Positions 1 to 11,565 of a DNA stretch of 64,000 nucleotides are shown piece by piece. Under the pieces are notes generated by a model. That model ran no database searches and was not told the DNA's origin. It saw only the letters and a program-made list of their open reading frames with translations. Made by a program: the position numbers and the translations under genes. This stretch comes from Daucus carota subsp. sativus (lineage: Eukaryota > Streptophyta > Magnoliopsida > Apiales > Apiaceae), in NCBI RefSeq assembly GCF_001625215.2, contig NC_030384.2, positions 45,046,390-45,110,389 of the forward strand, in the 5' to 3' direction. Positions within the stretch are counted from its first letter, which is position 1, and the number at the start of each line of letters is the position of its first letter.

Positions 1-156
1 GTTAGGGCGAATGAGTCATTGAAGAAGTGGGGAGGTTTGTTTAATAAATTGAAAGTGGAGGATGCTTTCGTTTCTTTATCGAATTACTCCTTCCGCCCTG
101 TTGAATTGTTTAAGTTTGGGACAGAGGGTTCGGCACGCATTCGAAGGCCCTTATAA
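1..156 (+). CDS. C-terminal 51 codons of an unidentified gene (5' end outside window)
   Basis: Frame 1 is open from the first base to a TAA at 154-156, giving a basic, Phe-rich tail that includes VRANESLKKWGGLF and SNYSFRPVELF. The codon use and the lack of low-complexity sequence look like a real coding exon, but I do not recognise the family and cannot assign a function. The last dozen codons (from about GTEGSARIRR to the stop) lie in DNA that reads as the left arm of a MITE-like inverted repeat: 134-166 is nearly the reverse complement of 255-287. The native stop may therefore have been replaced by one supplied by the insertion. It could instead be a chance frame of 51 codons. Confidence 0.45.
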   Translation, partial: VRANESLKKWGGLFNKLKVEDAFVSLSNYSFRPVELFKFGTEGSARIRRPL

Positions 157-338
157 AATATAGTTTCATAAATTATTTTAATTTTTTTTCTTATGAATGA
201 AATTTAGTGTTCAAATTTTTATTCTGGAAATAAATTTTTTAAAAATAAGTTATTGAACTATATTTTATGGAAGCCTTAAAATGCGTGTCAAGTAATGCAA
301 AAAAAAAAGTACAAAAATGAGTGAGACGGAGGGAGTAA
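134..338. mobile_element. Stowaway-like MITE
   Basis: Positions 134-166 and 255-287 are imperfect inverted copies (CACGCATTCGAAGGCC against its complement). The right edge ends in GAGACGGAGGGAG followed by TA, the typical outer end of plant Stowaway (Tc1/mariner) MITEs. The left outer end is degenerate and lies inside the reading frame of the upstream gene fragment. Inverted arms and right edge are seen directly; the family assignment rests on general knowledge of these ends. Confidence 0.6.
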
Positions 339-494
339 AATGTAATATCGATTTTTTATGTAGTCTTTGCTCTTAGATTTGGGAGAGACTCTCGTACGTC
401 AGATTAACAGTAAATTCCTTTTATCAGTATTATTTATAAATTATAATTCATATCAATTCAAGTGTTTAATAGTTTGTGCTATTGAATTTGGAAA

Positions 495-650
495 CCAAAC
501 CAAACCAAAACCAACATACCCGGTATATCCTCCGCTTGGAGCAGGGTCTGGGTAGGTTAAAATTTACGCAGATGATGCCCCTATTTTGAAAGAGTAAAGA
601 GACTGTTTCCGTGAAGACCCTCGGCTTAGTTTAAGATAATGTATTGTGTG
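495..650 (+). mobile_element. SINE-like fragment
   Basis: The stretch contains CTTGGAGCAGGGTCTGGG, then GTTAAAATTTACGCAGA, then GAGACTGTTTCC and GACCCTCGGCTTA. This order matches the 3' part of tRNA-derived plant SINEs of the TS/SolS kind as I remember them. No A/B box or target duplication could be fixed, so it is treated as a truncated copy. The surrounding 340-1327 has no gene I can support. Confidence 0.4.
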
Positions 651-1335
651 ATTTATATATAAATGGTACCTTAGCCGATGATTTTCTATACATGAGACTC
701 ACCTTTGTCACAAAATCCTCCGTCATTGAATGATCTGAGCTTTTTCTTCAAACTACAGTGCCATAACCCTCAAAACTGGAGCTAATAAATGCCATGAAAT
801 TCTTCAAAATATTGACCCATTGTAAACCATGAGACCTGAGCCATGAGTTTCTTCAGATGAACTAACCCTTTGTAGACCACTAGGTTGAGCCTCAACCACT
901 CTAATATGCCGTCTCCAATCCTTCTTATCTGTAACCATTCAACACTGCTTGCCATTGTCGATAAACCATATCTATGTACAATTTATCCAATTGTACAACA
1001 ATCTTATCACATGTGGGCATATACGCAGATATGGCCATGTTTTTATACACGAGTTGTGCAATAGAGTATGCTACAAAATTATTGCTATTCCTACCCTGAA
1101 TAAGATAGAGATTGATTGCTAGTGAATCTGGGTTATCAATTAAAAATTCTATCACAAAACCGATGGTAGATATGAAGCATTTATATGTCTTTATGAAAGC
1201 ATTCTAGAAAAATAAAGTAAATTTGATTAGGATGTTGATTCGACATCCTCAAGCAGACTTTGTAAAATCAACATTCAAATGATCTCCACATGATAAACTT
1301 GGGCGGATGTGAGTAGATAGTTGTCTTGTAACAAT

Positions 1336-1522
1336 CAGTGGCGGATCTGACTATGAAGTTAAGGGGGGCCAATTTTTTTGTAAAAAAAATTAAAAGAGGT
1401 CACAAAAAAATTAAGGGGGGTCAATTTCAATTTTACAATCTAAAAATATGTATAATATTAACAAACAAAAAAATTAAGGGGGGTCAGTTGCCCCCTCTTG
1501 CCCCTTCTAAGATCCGCCTCTG
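1336..1522. mobile_element. hAT MITE with perfect 8-bp target duplication
   Basis: A 187-bp element starts CAGTGGCGGATC and ends GATCCGCCTCTG, an imperfect terminal inverted repeat of the common plant hAT type. It is flanked by the identical 8-mer GTAACAAT at 1328-1335 and 1523-1530, the target-site length expected of hAT transposases. The inside has three copies of an AAATTAAGGGGGGTCA-like motif and no coding potential. It is non-autonomous and looks fairly young because the duplication is intact. Confidence 0.88.
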
Positions 1523-1893
1523 GTAACAATATATATAGTTGTCATATTTATTACTTCGATGACATAGTCATCATGTGATAGCTCATGTTCCTTCCTGGTA
1601 TATTCATGTCTATCAATTTTTGCCAAATATTCAGACCCATATGGCGAATATAGGATACCTTAAAAATCATTAACTTATCCATCATGTTGTGAATGGGAGT
1701 AAGTAGAAAAGAAGGGATGTTATATATTTTATACTTATTTTAGTGTATAGTTGTGAATGTTCTATATGGTGAGTGACTACGCTGATGTGGATTAAAATTT
1801 TTTAGTTGTACTCCTATTTATATGTTGTTTTAGAGTTCTTGTAATGCAGGCTCAATATTGTGTACGACTTTTTGGATAAATTTTGTTCTACGA

Positions 1894-2177
1894 TGTTAAG
1901 TAACCACCAGACTATCTGGCATCTAAAAATCTTGTGGTGTTAGAAGGATGTTTTACGAGGAACATATTATTTTAACCCCCCCTCCCTTCATACATGCAAT
2001 CGAACCGGACAACAATAATCTTTACCTGACAAGCATATAATAACTAAACATATGGGGGTGGAGGGATTTGAAGCACAAACCCCTCGTGTACACCTAGCTT
2101 TGAAACCATGTTAAGTAACCAAGCCATCTAAAACCTAAAGGTGTTCAAAGGAGGCATTACCAGGATCATATTATTCA
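1894..2177 (-). mobile_element. TRIM (miniature LTR retrotransposon), minus strand
   Basis: Two diverged direct repeats, 1894 to about 1974 and 2109-2177, share TGTTAAGTAACCA, CATCTAAAA and a CATATTATT end. Read on the minus strand, the 5' LTR (2177-2109) starts TG and ends CTTAACA. It is directly followed by TGGTTTCAAAGC (2108-2097), close to the initiator-Met tRNA primer site TGGTATCAGAGC. About 110 bp further a purine tract (GAAGGGAGGGGGG, complement of 1976-1988) precedes the second LTR. LTR, primer site, purine tract and LTR in under 300 bp with no coding region is the TRIM layout. No 5-bp target duplication remains, so it is old. Confidence 0.62.
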
Positions 2178-3860
2178 AAATAATGCTCAATCTCTCACTA
2201 TTGTTACTTGGGTAGTGGATCGTTAGCTGCTTATCTTCTCAAGCTATCATTGCTTTTGTGTCACTATTACCTCCCTATTTCTTAGGTCTTGCATCACTTT
2301 ATCAACAGTATAGAAGGCTCTCGAAATATTATGAGTGTATAAAAATAAGTTTTACTTTTATTATATTTGTTAGTAGTTATCATTTAGGAAAAGATTAGAA
2401 AATGTTTTAATTTAGAGTTAGTTTTTATCAAGATAGTTTGCCTAGTTTTATGTAGGTATAGGCTTTGTAATTTTTTTATTAACCAAGTTTGTCCGACATA
2501 TAAAACATGTGAGTAGATGAATTATTAGTTAATGACAGTCACCGTGAAAAAACATATATGAGTGGATGTTTTTGAAAAGTTAAATTTTTCCTGGAGGAAA
2601 AAGTTTTGGAATGTTTCTGTTTATCTGTTGCAGTTTTACCCCATAGCAGAACCTGTTGTAAGCTATTTCTGCTTCAAATCAATGAATGTAACCTTTTTCT
2701 CTTTGTAAGCTTCTGAAGAGCTTGACAAAAAAATTGGAAGAATTTAATTGTCGAATAGAAAAGGCAGAATCAAAGAATTAAGACAGTTAGCACTGGCACA
2801 TAATTAGAAAGAAGAATTATAGCTCAAGTAAAAGATTAGATCTTCGATGTGCTGATACCAATTACCAATACAGAGTGATAGTTCGGTTAAAATAAAAGAT
2901 GGAAAAGAAATTTGCTTTTTCATTGTCAAGACCTTTATATAGAACATATACATATAAGCAGAGATATTACTGTCAAAGAGCAATTCGTCAATGTTGATTT
3001 ATATTGGGTGTTGTGTATTATCTCAATAGAAACCAAACTTTTTTATGTGTTTGCGCATTGACTTGGTTTTTTTACTGCTCATCTCATGCCCAGTCTTTTA
3101 TTCAACTATTAAAGTGAATATTAGTTAGTGTATTCAAAATATATGAAGCTTTTATTTTGAATCGCACTTTGCTTTGAGAGAGAATCACACTTTGCTTCGA
3201 CAGAGAAGGATAAAGTGTTTAGTTGTTGGTTTGTGAATTACATTGCTATGCTTCAGTTTGCAGACGGTACTATGAACCAAGTAGATAATGATTAAATGTC
3301 ACTTGTCTTGTACAAATCTTGCTAGTTAGGATGGGGCTCCATTCCCATATTCTCTACTTGTCTTTTCACTTGTCAGTATTTTCTAGTATAAGCGAATAGA
3401 ATGTTATCTTGGGCTTTTGCATATCTTCAACGTTTGTGTTTTATGTGTATCCCATGGTTCTAGAATTTGAAAGCAAATACATTTCTTGTTTAAGTGCACT
3501 GCGTTGCAATTCTGGAATAGTGCAGGTTTGCTTCTTTCTTTTTTTTGGTAACGTCAAGCCTCATTTATAAAAAAAATCAAGTATCTTCTTATTTGAATAG
3601 AGTTGCTCCGGTATTTGCTTCTGTCATGTACTATAATACTTCCTGCAGTTCGTGCAGCTACATTACGTTGAGCATACACCACTTTTATGTATATCCTCAC
3701 TTGATGTGATTACAAACCCTTTATACTTATTTATGTTATTGAACTCTAAAGTTGCTACAGATTGTCCCCATCTCTGAAACCTGATAACACGTTTAGTTGA
3801 TTTGGTGTATCTTCATTTTTAACTTAATAAAGAATTGACATTGAGTGGGCATCTGTACAG
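2178..3860. other. Non-genic stretch or intron of the RPRD-like gene; possible LTR remnant
   Basis: No complete coding exon is visible. If the RPRD-like gene is intact, this is its last intron; the upstream exons are not recognisable in 157-3860. Positions 2340-2700 read like a decayed LTR (AT-rich with short purine runs), without clear borders. A short lysine/glutamate-rich frame at 2711-2776 (LKSLTKKLEEFNCR) ends in a stop and looks like a fragment of lost coding DNA; its source is unknown. Confidence 0.35.
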
Positions 3861-4679
3861 GTAGCTCGAGGTCAGCTGGATCAAGTTGTAACTTTGAGGG
3901 GTAGAATAATGTCACCTCCTGTATTTGCTCATAGTCAACAACTTGATACGACAAAAGCTGCTGAAGAGAATTTGTCTTTGCCGCAGCTAACTAATCTTCC
4001 TCCATCAGCCCAGACTATGATGACAGCAATATCTAAAACTACTGAAGATGAAAACAAGAAGGCTGCAGCAGCTGCAGTTGTTGCAAAGCTTGCTGCTTCT
4101 ACGTCCTCTGCCCAAATGCTTACCTCAGTTTTTTCTTCCCTTGTGGCTGAAGAGGCTGCTTCTATAAGCGGTGGCTTGAAATCTGCAGGATTCTCTACCG
4201 GCATGTCTCTGTTTCCTCCAGAAAAAAGGCCTAGATTGGAGAAACCGATGTCTGGTCCAGATGCCAACAATTCTGAAGCTGGCAATTCATCTTATTTTAC
4301 ATCTTTGCAACAGCAGCCAGCAAGTAATGTGCCAGTTACAAGTGTGCAGTCCATGTCTCAACCAGGCCATATGCAGTCGCCCTTTCCGCCTCCAGCACCT
4401 CCACCCCCTCCACCTGGACCCCTTTCTAATTCCCCAACAAATCAGTTTGTTCAACCTGCTAGCCTCATGCCTTATGGATATGGTTCTACTAGCCTACCTC
4501 CGCCTCCTCCTTTGCCTTCCCATGTTACAATGGGATTGACTAGGCCAGCACCGCCACCTCAGCTGCAACAGTCTCAAGCTCAGCAACAGAATAACAATAG
4601 TGGGTACTATCGCCCCCCTGGGATTGGATTCTATGGGCAAAACCATCAGCCAGCTCCGCCGCCTGTTCAACGACAATGA
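3861..4679 (+). CDS. RPRD/CID-type pre-mRNA regulation protein, last exon
   Basis: An acceptor at 3859-3860 (TCTGTACAG) opens a phase-0 exon of 272 codons plus stop. It begins VARGQLDQVVTLRGRIMSPP and continues with alanine-rich helices, a basic nuclear-localisation-like patch (PEKRPRLEK) and a long proline-rich tail (PPAPPPPPPGP, PPPPPLP) that ends in Q/P-rich sequence. This order matches the C-terminal half of plant ENTH/VHS-like CID proteins related to human RPRD1/2, which bind the phosphorylated CTD of RNA polymerase II in the nucleus. The N-terminal CID exons are not found upstream, so the gene either has a very long intron or is a retained fragment. The exon is uninterrupted, which favours a live gene. 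Confidence 0.7.
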   Translation, partial: VARGQLDQVVTLRGRIMSPPVFAHSQQLDTTKAAEENLSLPQLTNLPPSAQTMMTAISKTTEDENKKAAAAAVVAKLAASTSSAQMLTSVFSSLVAEEAASISGGLKSAGFSTGMSLFPPEKRPRLEKPMSGPDANNSEAGNSSYFTSLQQQPASNVPVTSVQSMSQPGHMQSPFPPPAPPPPPPGPLSNSPTNQFVQPASLMPYGYGSTSLPPPPPLPSHVTMGLTRPAPPPQLQQSQAQQQNNNSGYYRPPGIGFYGQNHQPAPPPVQRQ

Positions 4680-6810
4680 GATTACCTGAAAGTGCAGGAG
4701 ATGTGACATTTGTAAATTAATAGGCATGTTTTAGACATAGGACTAAATTTGGTAGTGATAAAACTGTTCTCACCCCTGAATCTCTCATTCTCCGGAGTTT
4801 CCTCCTTCCCCCTCTTCGTAACTTGGGGGCTATTAGACGACTATAAGATGTCCTATAGTAATATGTCCAACTTAAGATGTACCATTTTGAGTGGCAGCTC
4901 TTAGCCCCACCCCCCTACATTTAGATGCCCCATCCATAAAGTCATTATTTGCCATAATACCGCATCTGTGGCAAGCAACAGACTCACCCTCCTAGGGTTC
5001 TGGTTCATAGAAAGATCTTGTTTCTTTAACGATTTTTGATCTGCAGTGGACCTTGCTTTCAGTAGGAGTCAGACTTATGCTCAACTGTGGCTAGGAAATG
5101 AAATTATCGAAAATGAATGAAATTTGCCTTTGTGGTGGATATATATTGCATTTAAACTGAAGTTTTATCTAACATATTTGTGGATGTATGCCTTATCTGA
5201 GCTACTAAAATTTTGCAATTTCTGAATTTCCTGGAAATTCTGGATGTCTTCATTATCTCCTGTCTTTTCCCTGAATCTTTTTCCTAGTTACAATTTTTTT
5301 TTTAAAGAATAGTTTAATATTATTTTCCAATCAAGGAAAGTAGTATACAATATGATTAGTGTATATATAGTAATTTCAAGTGACTACTTTTAATTTGAAA
5401 AGGATGAATTAATTAATTGCAGATTATTGTTTAGAGTAAATAAATGATAGAGAACTTCATATAAAATTCGATTTGAAAAGGTAAAGTCATAGTATCAAGG
5501 AAGATTGGGTCAAAGCGTAGACAGAAATTCAGAGAAATGCTTAAATCTGTATGTAACAGTCACGTATTTCAATGAACGATCATGTCTCTTGGATTTGTTG
5601 GAAGAAGATCCCGGAAGCTTACAAATTTCCGCATATTACAATTTCAGCAATGCATATCACAAATTCACAATTTATAATTATTTAATTCTATCAATAAATT
5701 TTAAAAGTTTGTGCAACATCATTATATTTTTATACAGGGCATATATACATATATATTATATATATAAATATACCTGTAGTTATATTGAGTGATTATTTAC
5801 ATTTTTGTTAAATATATTATAACAATATATGAATATAGTTAGTATACGTCTTATATTAAACTTAAATTTTATTTTTTCTTAAAAAAAGTGGGAGATATCA
5901 ACACCCCTTTTCTATTTTTACTGGAGTTATAATGATGAATTAGGGGACCAGGCTAATTATATATAAGATAAAATTAAAGTGCCTTTTTGAAAACATTAAA
6001 GTAAGATATAATTAAATTGTTAAAAAATAGTATTAGAAACCATGTATTTCTGAGCTACGAATAAGAATACCAAAAATGAGTAAACCATGCTTTAGTAGGA
6101 CATGATGTACAACTACCTATAATGATGATAAAAAGGGACCAAGACAGTTAACATTTTCCATCACATGTTTAAGTTTAAGTTTCGTGTGGTTTTTTCATTC
6201 TTCAGAAGCACAGTAGAAATCTTGTAGAGTTGCCTTCTCTCTCAAACTCACTGTAAGTCAAGCAACTTGTTCATTTCTTGTCCTTTGCTTATTGGTTCTC
6301 TGTTATATTTTACATATGTTATGTGTTTCTATGTAAAGACATTGATTCTTGGATTTATATTTATTGAAGATAGTTAGATAGTTGTCTCGATATGGTTTCA
6401 GGAGAGTTGGTCACTTAGCGTGGTCGATAGCTTGGTTTAGAAAATGGTGATTTATTTTTCGAAATACTTTTAACAGGCTTTCGAGTGAGGGAGATCGTTT
6501 ATGTATTATCTAAGAGCTTTATAATGGCTTTCTAGCATGGTAATCGAGTTTTTGTAATGAAATTGGTGTAGACCAGGAAGCTGAATTTCTAGTGTTGTAT
6601 TACATTATTGTTGATTGTTCAGTATTGACTTAGCAAAGCTGTAAAAACAATGATCTACTCCATCCAGTTGACTAATACATTTGCTTTGATCTTATACATT
6701 TTTGGCATGTCATAATTGAAGCCGGTATATGAATTAGTACTGTACTAAATGATTTGATGCACAATATGTAGTTATGTATAATTTTAAATTGGATATGTGG
6801 TTTAGCAGAC
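4680..6810. other. 3' UTR of the RPRD-like gene, AT-rich spacer, MATE1 leader
   Basis: Positions 4680 to about 5260 are moderately GC-rich, as expected of a 3' UTR. From 5290 to 6170 the sequence is very AT-rich with an (AT)n patch near 5745-5775 and no credible gene. Near 6185-6250 a pyrimidine-rich segment ends in ACTGTAAGTC, a good splice donor. With the acceptor TTTAGCAG at 6808 this suggests a 5'-UTR intron just before the MATE1 start. Confidence 0.4.
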
Positions 6811-9800
6811 ATGGAGGATACTGTAAACGAAAAGCTGCTGACAGAGGTTCGAAGAGGAGAAGAGGATCAGGAAGGGAGTCTGAAAGAGAGAATATGGGTG
6901 GAGTCGAAGAAAATGTGGATCGTGGCTGGTCCTGCAATATTCACAAGATTTTCAACGTTTGGAGTTAATATCATTACCCAAGCATTCATAGGCCACATTG
7001 GACCCACGGAGCTTGCTGCTTATGCCTTGGTGGCGACTGTTTTGCTGAGATTTGCAAACGGCATACTGGTATGATCTGCTATCTTTTCAATTGTTTTCCT
7101 TTAATCCTGTTGAATATGGTATTGCAAAGGTGCTGCTTGATTTCCATTTTAATCATTCGTAATAGCTTAATAATTCTATTTTGGAGCTGTCTTCATACCA
7201 GAAGATTAAAACTTCAGAATATATTTCTGATCCTATATGTGGTTCTTATGTTACTTTAAAGGACCTTCATACTATCAAAAAAATGTCAGGACAGTGATGC
7301 TTCAGTAGCTGGATATGTCATTCTATATAGCTTAGTTATCCATTATGTTTTTTTGACCCAAAGTTTTAAGATAAGTACAGGATTGCTGAATTTTTTATCA
7401 AAATCAACTGACGCAATGAATAATTTGAGCCAAATGTCAAGTAAATTTGTAACTTATAAAAGATAAAAAGGCTGTTATAGATTATGTAATTATATATTGT
7501 TTGAAGCATGCAGTTGGGCATGGCAAGCGCATTGGAAACACTATGTGGCCAGTCATATGGTGCAAAACAATATGACATGCTTGGAGTATATCTTCAAAGA
7601 TCATGGCTTATCTTGTTCTTATGCTCAATTGTTCTATCGCCGTTATTTTTCTTTACCACCCCAATTCTGATAGCTCTAGGCCAGGATGAGTCCATTGCTG
7701 AAGTGTCAGGAACCATTTCACTCTGGTTAATTCCTGTGATATTTTCCTTCATTGTATCTTTCACCTGCCAAATGTTCCTCCAAGCACAGAGCAAGAATCT
7801 GATCATTGCATATTTGGCAGCATGTTCACTGGCAATCCATGTTTTCCTCTCGTGGCTCTTAACAGTGGAATACAAATTCGGACTTAGTGGTGCCATGGTT
7901 TCTACAATTTTGGCATTTTGGATACCGAATATAGGTCAGCTTGTTTACATATTTGGTGGATGGTGCCCAGAGACATGGAAAGGTTTCTCCATGTTAGCCT
8001 TCACGGATCTTTTGCCTATAATCAAGCTCTCTTTGTCATCTGGTGTTATGCTATGGTAATTCTAGTTCACCCCTTTGCAACATATTCCTCTTGTAATTGC
8101 TCTAGTTTTGATTATCGGAATTAACAATAAAAGCAGGTGACTCTTGGGAGTTTCCTTTATAAGAAATCGTTTTTCTGACATTTACTCATATGCATAGTGT
8201 TAGTTGCACATTTATGTCATTCGAAAGGTCGTATTTGGTGCTTAAATATACCCAGAGTACTGATGACGAGCAAATGATATTGTACTGTTTAGAGAGTTTA
8301 CAATCCATAATCATGGATTTTTATATTACTAAAAACTTTGCGGGTTGAATTTTGAACTCTGATTACTTTTGCAGCCTTGAACTCTGGTACAACACGATTC
8401 TAATTCTTTTAACAGGAAATATGAAAAATGCTGAGGTTGCTATTGATGCTCTTTCTATCTGGTAAATTTTTTTAACAAATTATAATTATCTCCAATTTTA
8501 TTTGGTATGATCCTATAGTTTCTAAGCATTCAAGTTTTTCTTTGTTCGTTTTGGCAGCCTTAATATCAATGGCTGGGAAATGATGATATCTCTTGGTTTT
8601 TTGGCTGCAGCTAGGTAGAGCCAACTTTATTATGCCACAAGTCATCCTTTCTTTTATATATGAACATTTTTAAACCATGAAAGAAAGAAAGAGAAAATTT
8701 TATTACCCTTGGGACCTTATTGCATTTCTTTACCACTTTTTACATTTTACTCACCAGTTTGTCATGTTTCTGCGTAAAAATATATATCAGTGTGCGAGTC
8801 TCAAATGAGCTCGGGAGAGGAAGTTCCAGAGCTGCAAAGTTCTCCATTGTGCAAATAGTGCTAACATCATTTGCTATTGGATTTGTGCTATTTATATTTT
8901 TCTTGTTCTTTCGGGGACGGCTAGCTTACATATTTACAGAGAGTACTGCGGTTGCGGCTGCTGTTGCTGATTTGTCACCTCTATTAGCCTGTTCAATACT
9001 GCTTAATAGCGTTCAACCAGTTCTTTCTGGTAAAGTTGTGTTAAGTGTTCTGTTAGTTTCAAATACTTGGAATCATGAATCGTAAAATTTAAAAAAAAAG
9101 GAAAAAGCCACTTTCAAAATATTGTTCCCACACAAATATCATTCTATTTTCGCAAATGAGCCACTACTGACCAACATGGGCGTTTCTTTTATAGGTGTTG
9201 CTGTTGGGGCTGGCTGGCAAAGCACCGTGGCATATGTGAATATCACCTGCTATTACTTAATTGGAATTCCAATTGGAGTTGTGCTTGGCTATGTTATCCA
9301 GTTGCAAGTTAAAGTGAGTGTCTTCATCTCCGTCTGAGTTGTCTTGACTTGTGAGAGTAGAAAATTTATTAAAGAGTGCTGATCCCTGGCCATCGATCAC
9401 CTGGAGTGTTTATACAGCCATCAGATTTCCAGCCGTTGGATGAGATTAAAAATTCTGCTCCCTCCTACCAGCACAAAGTGTTTGTTGGAGGCCAAACTTA
9501 CTTCCAGTTACTTTTTTCTACTGGAGATCCAACGACTGAAAAATTGATGGCTTTATAAGCCAGGGATCAGCACCCTTATTGAATAGCAAAAGCCACTAAT
9601 TACGATGACCATTATCGTGGGTAAATAACATTAACAAAAAGAAATACATCTTAAATTATAATTCTATACATGTACTTTGTGCTTGATGTCTTTGGAAATT
9701 GTTGCGCAATGTCAACCCTCAGGCACTCTGTTATCGTTTACGTTTCTGTATTAATCTGTTTTGTAGGGTGTTTGGGTTGGAATGTTGCTTGGTACACTCA

Positions 9801-10003
9801 CTCAAACTATTGTGCTAATAATAATTACTTACAAGACTGACTGGGAGAAACAGGTATTATGGTTGTTCTTTTCAGTCCTGTAATGATGTTTCCAGGTGCT
9901 GACTGCATTAAACACTTTGATTTTTCGGCAGGTATCAGTTGCAAAACAACGAATAAACAAGTGGTCTGTAGAATCTCACCAACAAGCTGAAGAAGACGAG
10001 TAA
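6811..10003 (+). CDS. MATE efflux transporter, DETOXIFICATION 21-like, array copy 1
   Basis: Eight exons were read and stay in frame: 6811-7068, 7514-8055, 8375-8461, 8558-8614, 8791-9029, 9195-9313, 9767-9853 and 9932-10003, giving 486 aa. The protein has an acidic cytosolic N-terminus (about 30 aa), then the MATE fold with about 12 membrane segments in two MatE halves. Family marks are [13 protein letters not shown] and QAFIGHIG in TM1-2, [49 protein letters not shown] and [19 protein letters not shown] proteins export organic cations or specialised metabolites by H+ or Na+ antiport at the vacuole or plasma membrane; the substrate here is unknown. The start is the ATG just after the acceptor and aligns with all copies. 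Intron 6 holds a small TIR element. Confidence 0.93.
9376..9573. mobile_element. Small TIR element in MATE1 intron 6
   Basis: GTGCTGATCCCTGGC at 9376-9390 is exactly the reverse complement of GCCAGGGATCAGCAC at 9559-9573, bounding about 198 bp with no coding role. The other array copies lack it at this place, so it inserted after the duplications. I cannot fix the target duplication, so the superfamily stays open (Mutator- or Harbinger-like MITE are both possible). Confidence 0.72.
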
Positions 10004-11565
10004 AATGCATGAAACTCAAGAAATATTACTTATCCGCTGTATTAATGCACGCCTGCCCCGGCTGGAACCAAAGCTGCTTTGATCGTAATGTAGCAGTTTA
10101 GATTACCAGGTGGTAGGTTGCAGTAATCTATTTTGACTAAACATTCAAGACACTAGAACATGGCTTGAGTGTATTATTGCTCCTTAAATTATCATAGAAA
10201 TATATTACTTGTTAGTTGATGCTAGCTATTCCGTTTTTAGAGAACTCTTGCTTTTGCTTTTCAAATGCAAGTTCTAGATTTGCCACACTGGACCACTGGT
10301 AATGGTACTCCTCATTTATCACAAAAATTAAGGGAAATACTAATATTATCCGCAACCTGTGCGGTTCCAGAACGATCTTGTACTCGAGCAAAAGAAAAAG
10401 AGAAAATACTTATAATCGAATTCAGTAATCAGAATATTTCATCCAGTTACAAAACCGATAAGTAACCTAACTCTAAACTTTTTGTGGTCAATTTAACCAA
10501 ATTTTGACCGATAATTAGTAATTATTTTTATATGATCCTTAAAATCGAAAAATATACATTTTAAAGTAGATTAGATGTAGATTCTAGTGATATGTTTTTT
10601 ATAATTTTTTTAAATTATATAATATATGTAAATTACCGTCAAAGTTCGGTCAATTTGACCACAAAAAGTCAAACAAAACAAATAAATTGGGACGGAAGGA
10701 GTAACAGGTACACACATTTGGGCATCTGGCATATATAGCCAGGCCGAAATAATAAATGTGATGGTTTCAGTCACTGATCATATTGAATGCACCAGCCATG
10801 GCTGAGTCTGCAACTACTCAAACTATTCTACAATAATGTGATAGCAACTTCTTCTTACATCTTAAATAAGAGGACACAAGTACTAACAACAAGTTCAGAG
10901 CAGAACTACGCACATTAAACATCCCAACTAAAAAATTCAATAAGACAATGTGCTTACCTAATGATGATAACGGCACATGTTTCGCCTTCTTGCGGTTTTG
11001 ATATCTTCAGAACTTGTACACTACCCTATTAGACCTCTACCAGAACCATGTATTTCTTTCTCTTGGATTGGCTTTTTCTAAGTGGAAGCTAATGCAACTT
11101 CTTTGACCTTTGGTAAGTGTCTTTACCTTTTCTGTATGTTAGTATGCATGTGTGTGTTTCAATACCGCGAGGTTTTGGGGGAGTAGGTTCCAAACACTGA
11201 GTATAATACTTGTGACCCGGCCCTCAGTATTCTCACAATTTAATACGTGCATATATGTTGCTGCATTATGAGTTTGTGTTTTGTGCGATGATTCATCTTG
11301 ACTGTTATAATGTGTAGCTTTCTTAGTGATTTTTTCCAACACGTTAACGTTTGGAGGGTTGGCGGTCATGTTCAAGTTTGTAGACTGTAGTTCAATTTGG
11401 TTTAATAATATCAGCTTAACGAAGAAGATGCTTTCCACATTTTAATTAAGTTACATAATTACACGAATAAATGAAATAGGAAATTACAAATGAATCTGCT
11501 CCACAATATGTAGTTCTCTGAGTATCTTAAGTTGTATGAACTGTTGTAGATTCGCTATAGCAGAC
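10004..11565. other. Spacer between MATE1 and MATE2
   Basis: No gene is supported. The stretch starts with the MATE1 3' UTR and carries a Stowaway-like element (10460-10703). At 11040-11115 a pyrimidine-rich segment ending in CTTTGGTAAGTG could be the non-coding first exon of MATE2, with its intron closing at CTATAG (near 11560). The short frames here do not resemble known proteins. Confidence 0.4.
10460..10703. mobile_element. Stowaway-like MITE, left end decayed
   Basis: The right end reads TTGGGACGGAAGGAG before TA, a near-canonical Stowaway terminus. Inner arms are inverted: CTTTTTGTGGTCAATTT near 10478 pairs with AATTTGACCACAAAAAG near 10650. The left outer 13 bp are lost. Confidence 0.6.

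Noticed and set aside
2711..2776. Coiled-coil-like frame as an upstream RPRD exon
   Set aside because: It hits a stop, has no suitable donor in phase and cannot be joined to the exon at 3861.
10265..10465. 66-aa plus-strand frame after MATE1
   Set aside because: It runs into the decayed MITE, has no splice or homology support, and is absent beside other MATE copies.
11536..11565. Upstream in-frame ATG for MATE2
   Set aside because: It lies before the splice acceptor and is absent in the other copies; 11566 aligns with all of them.
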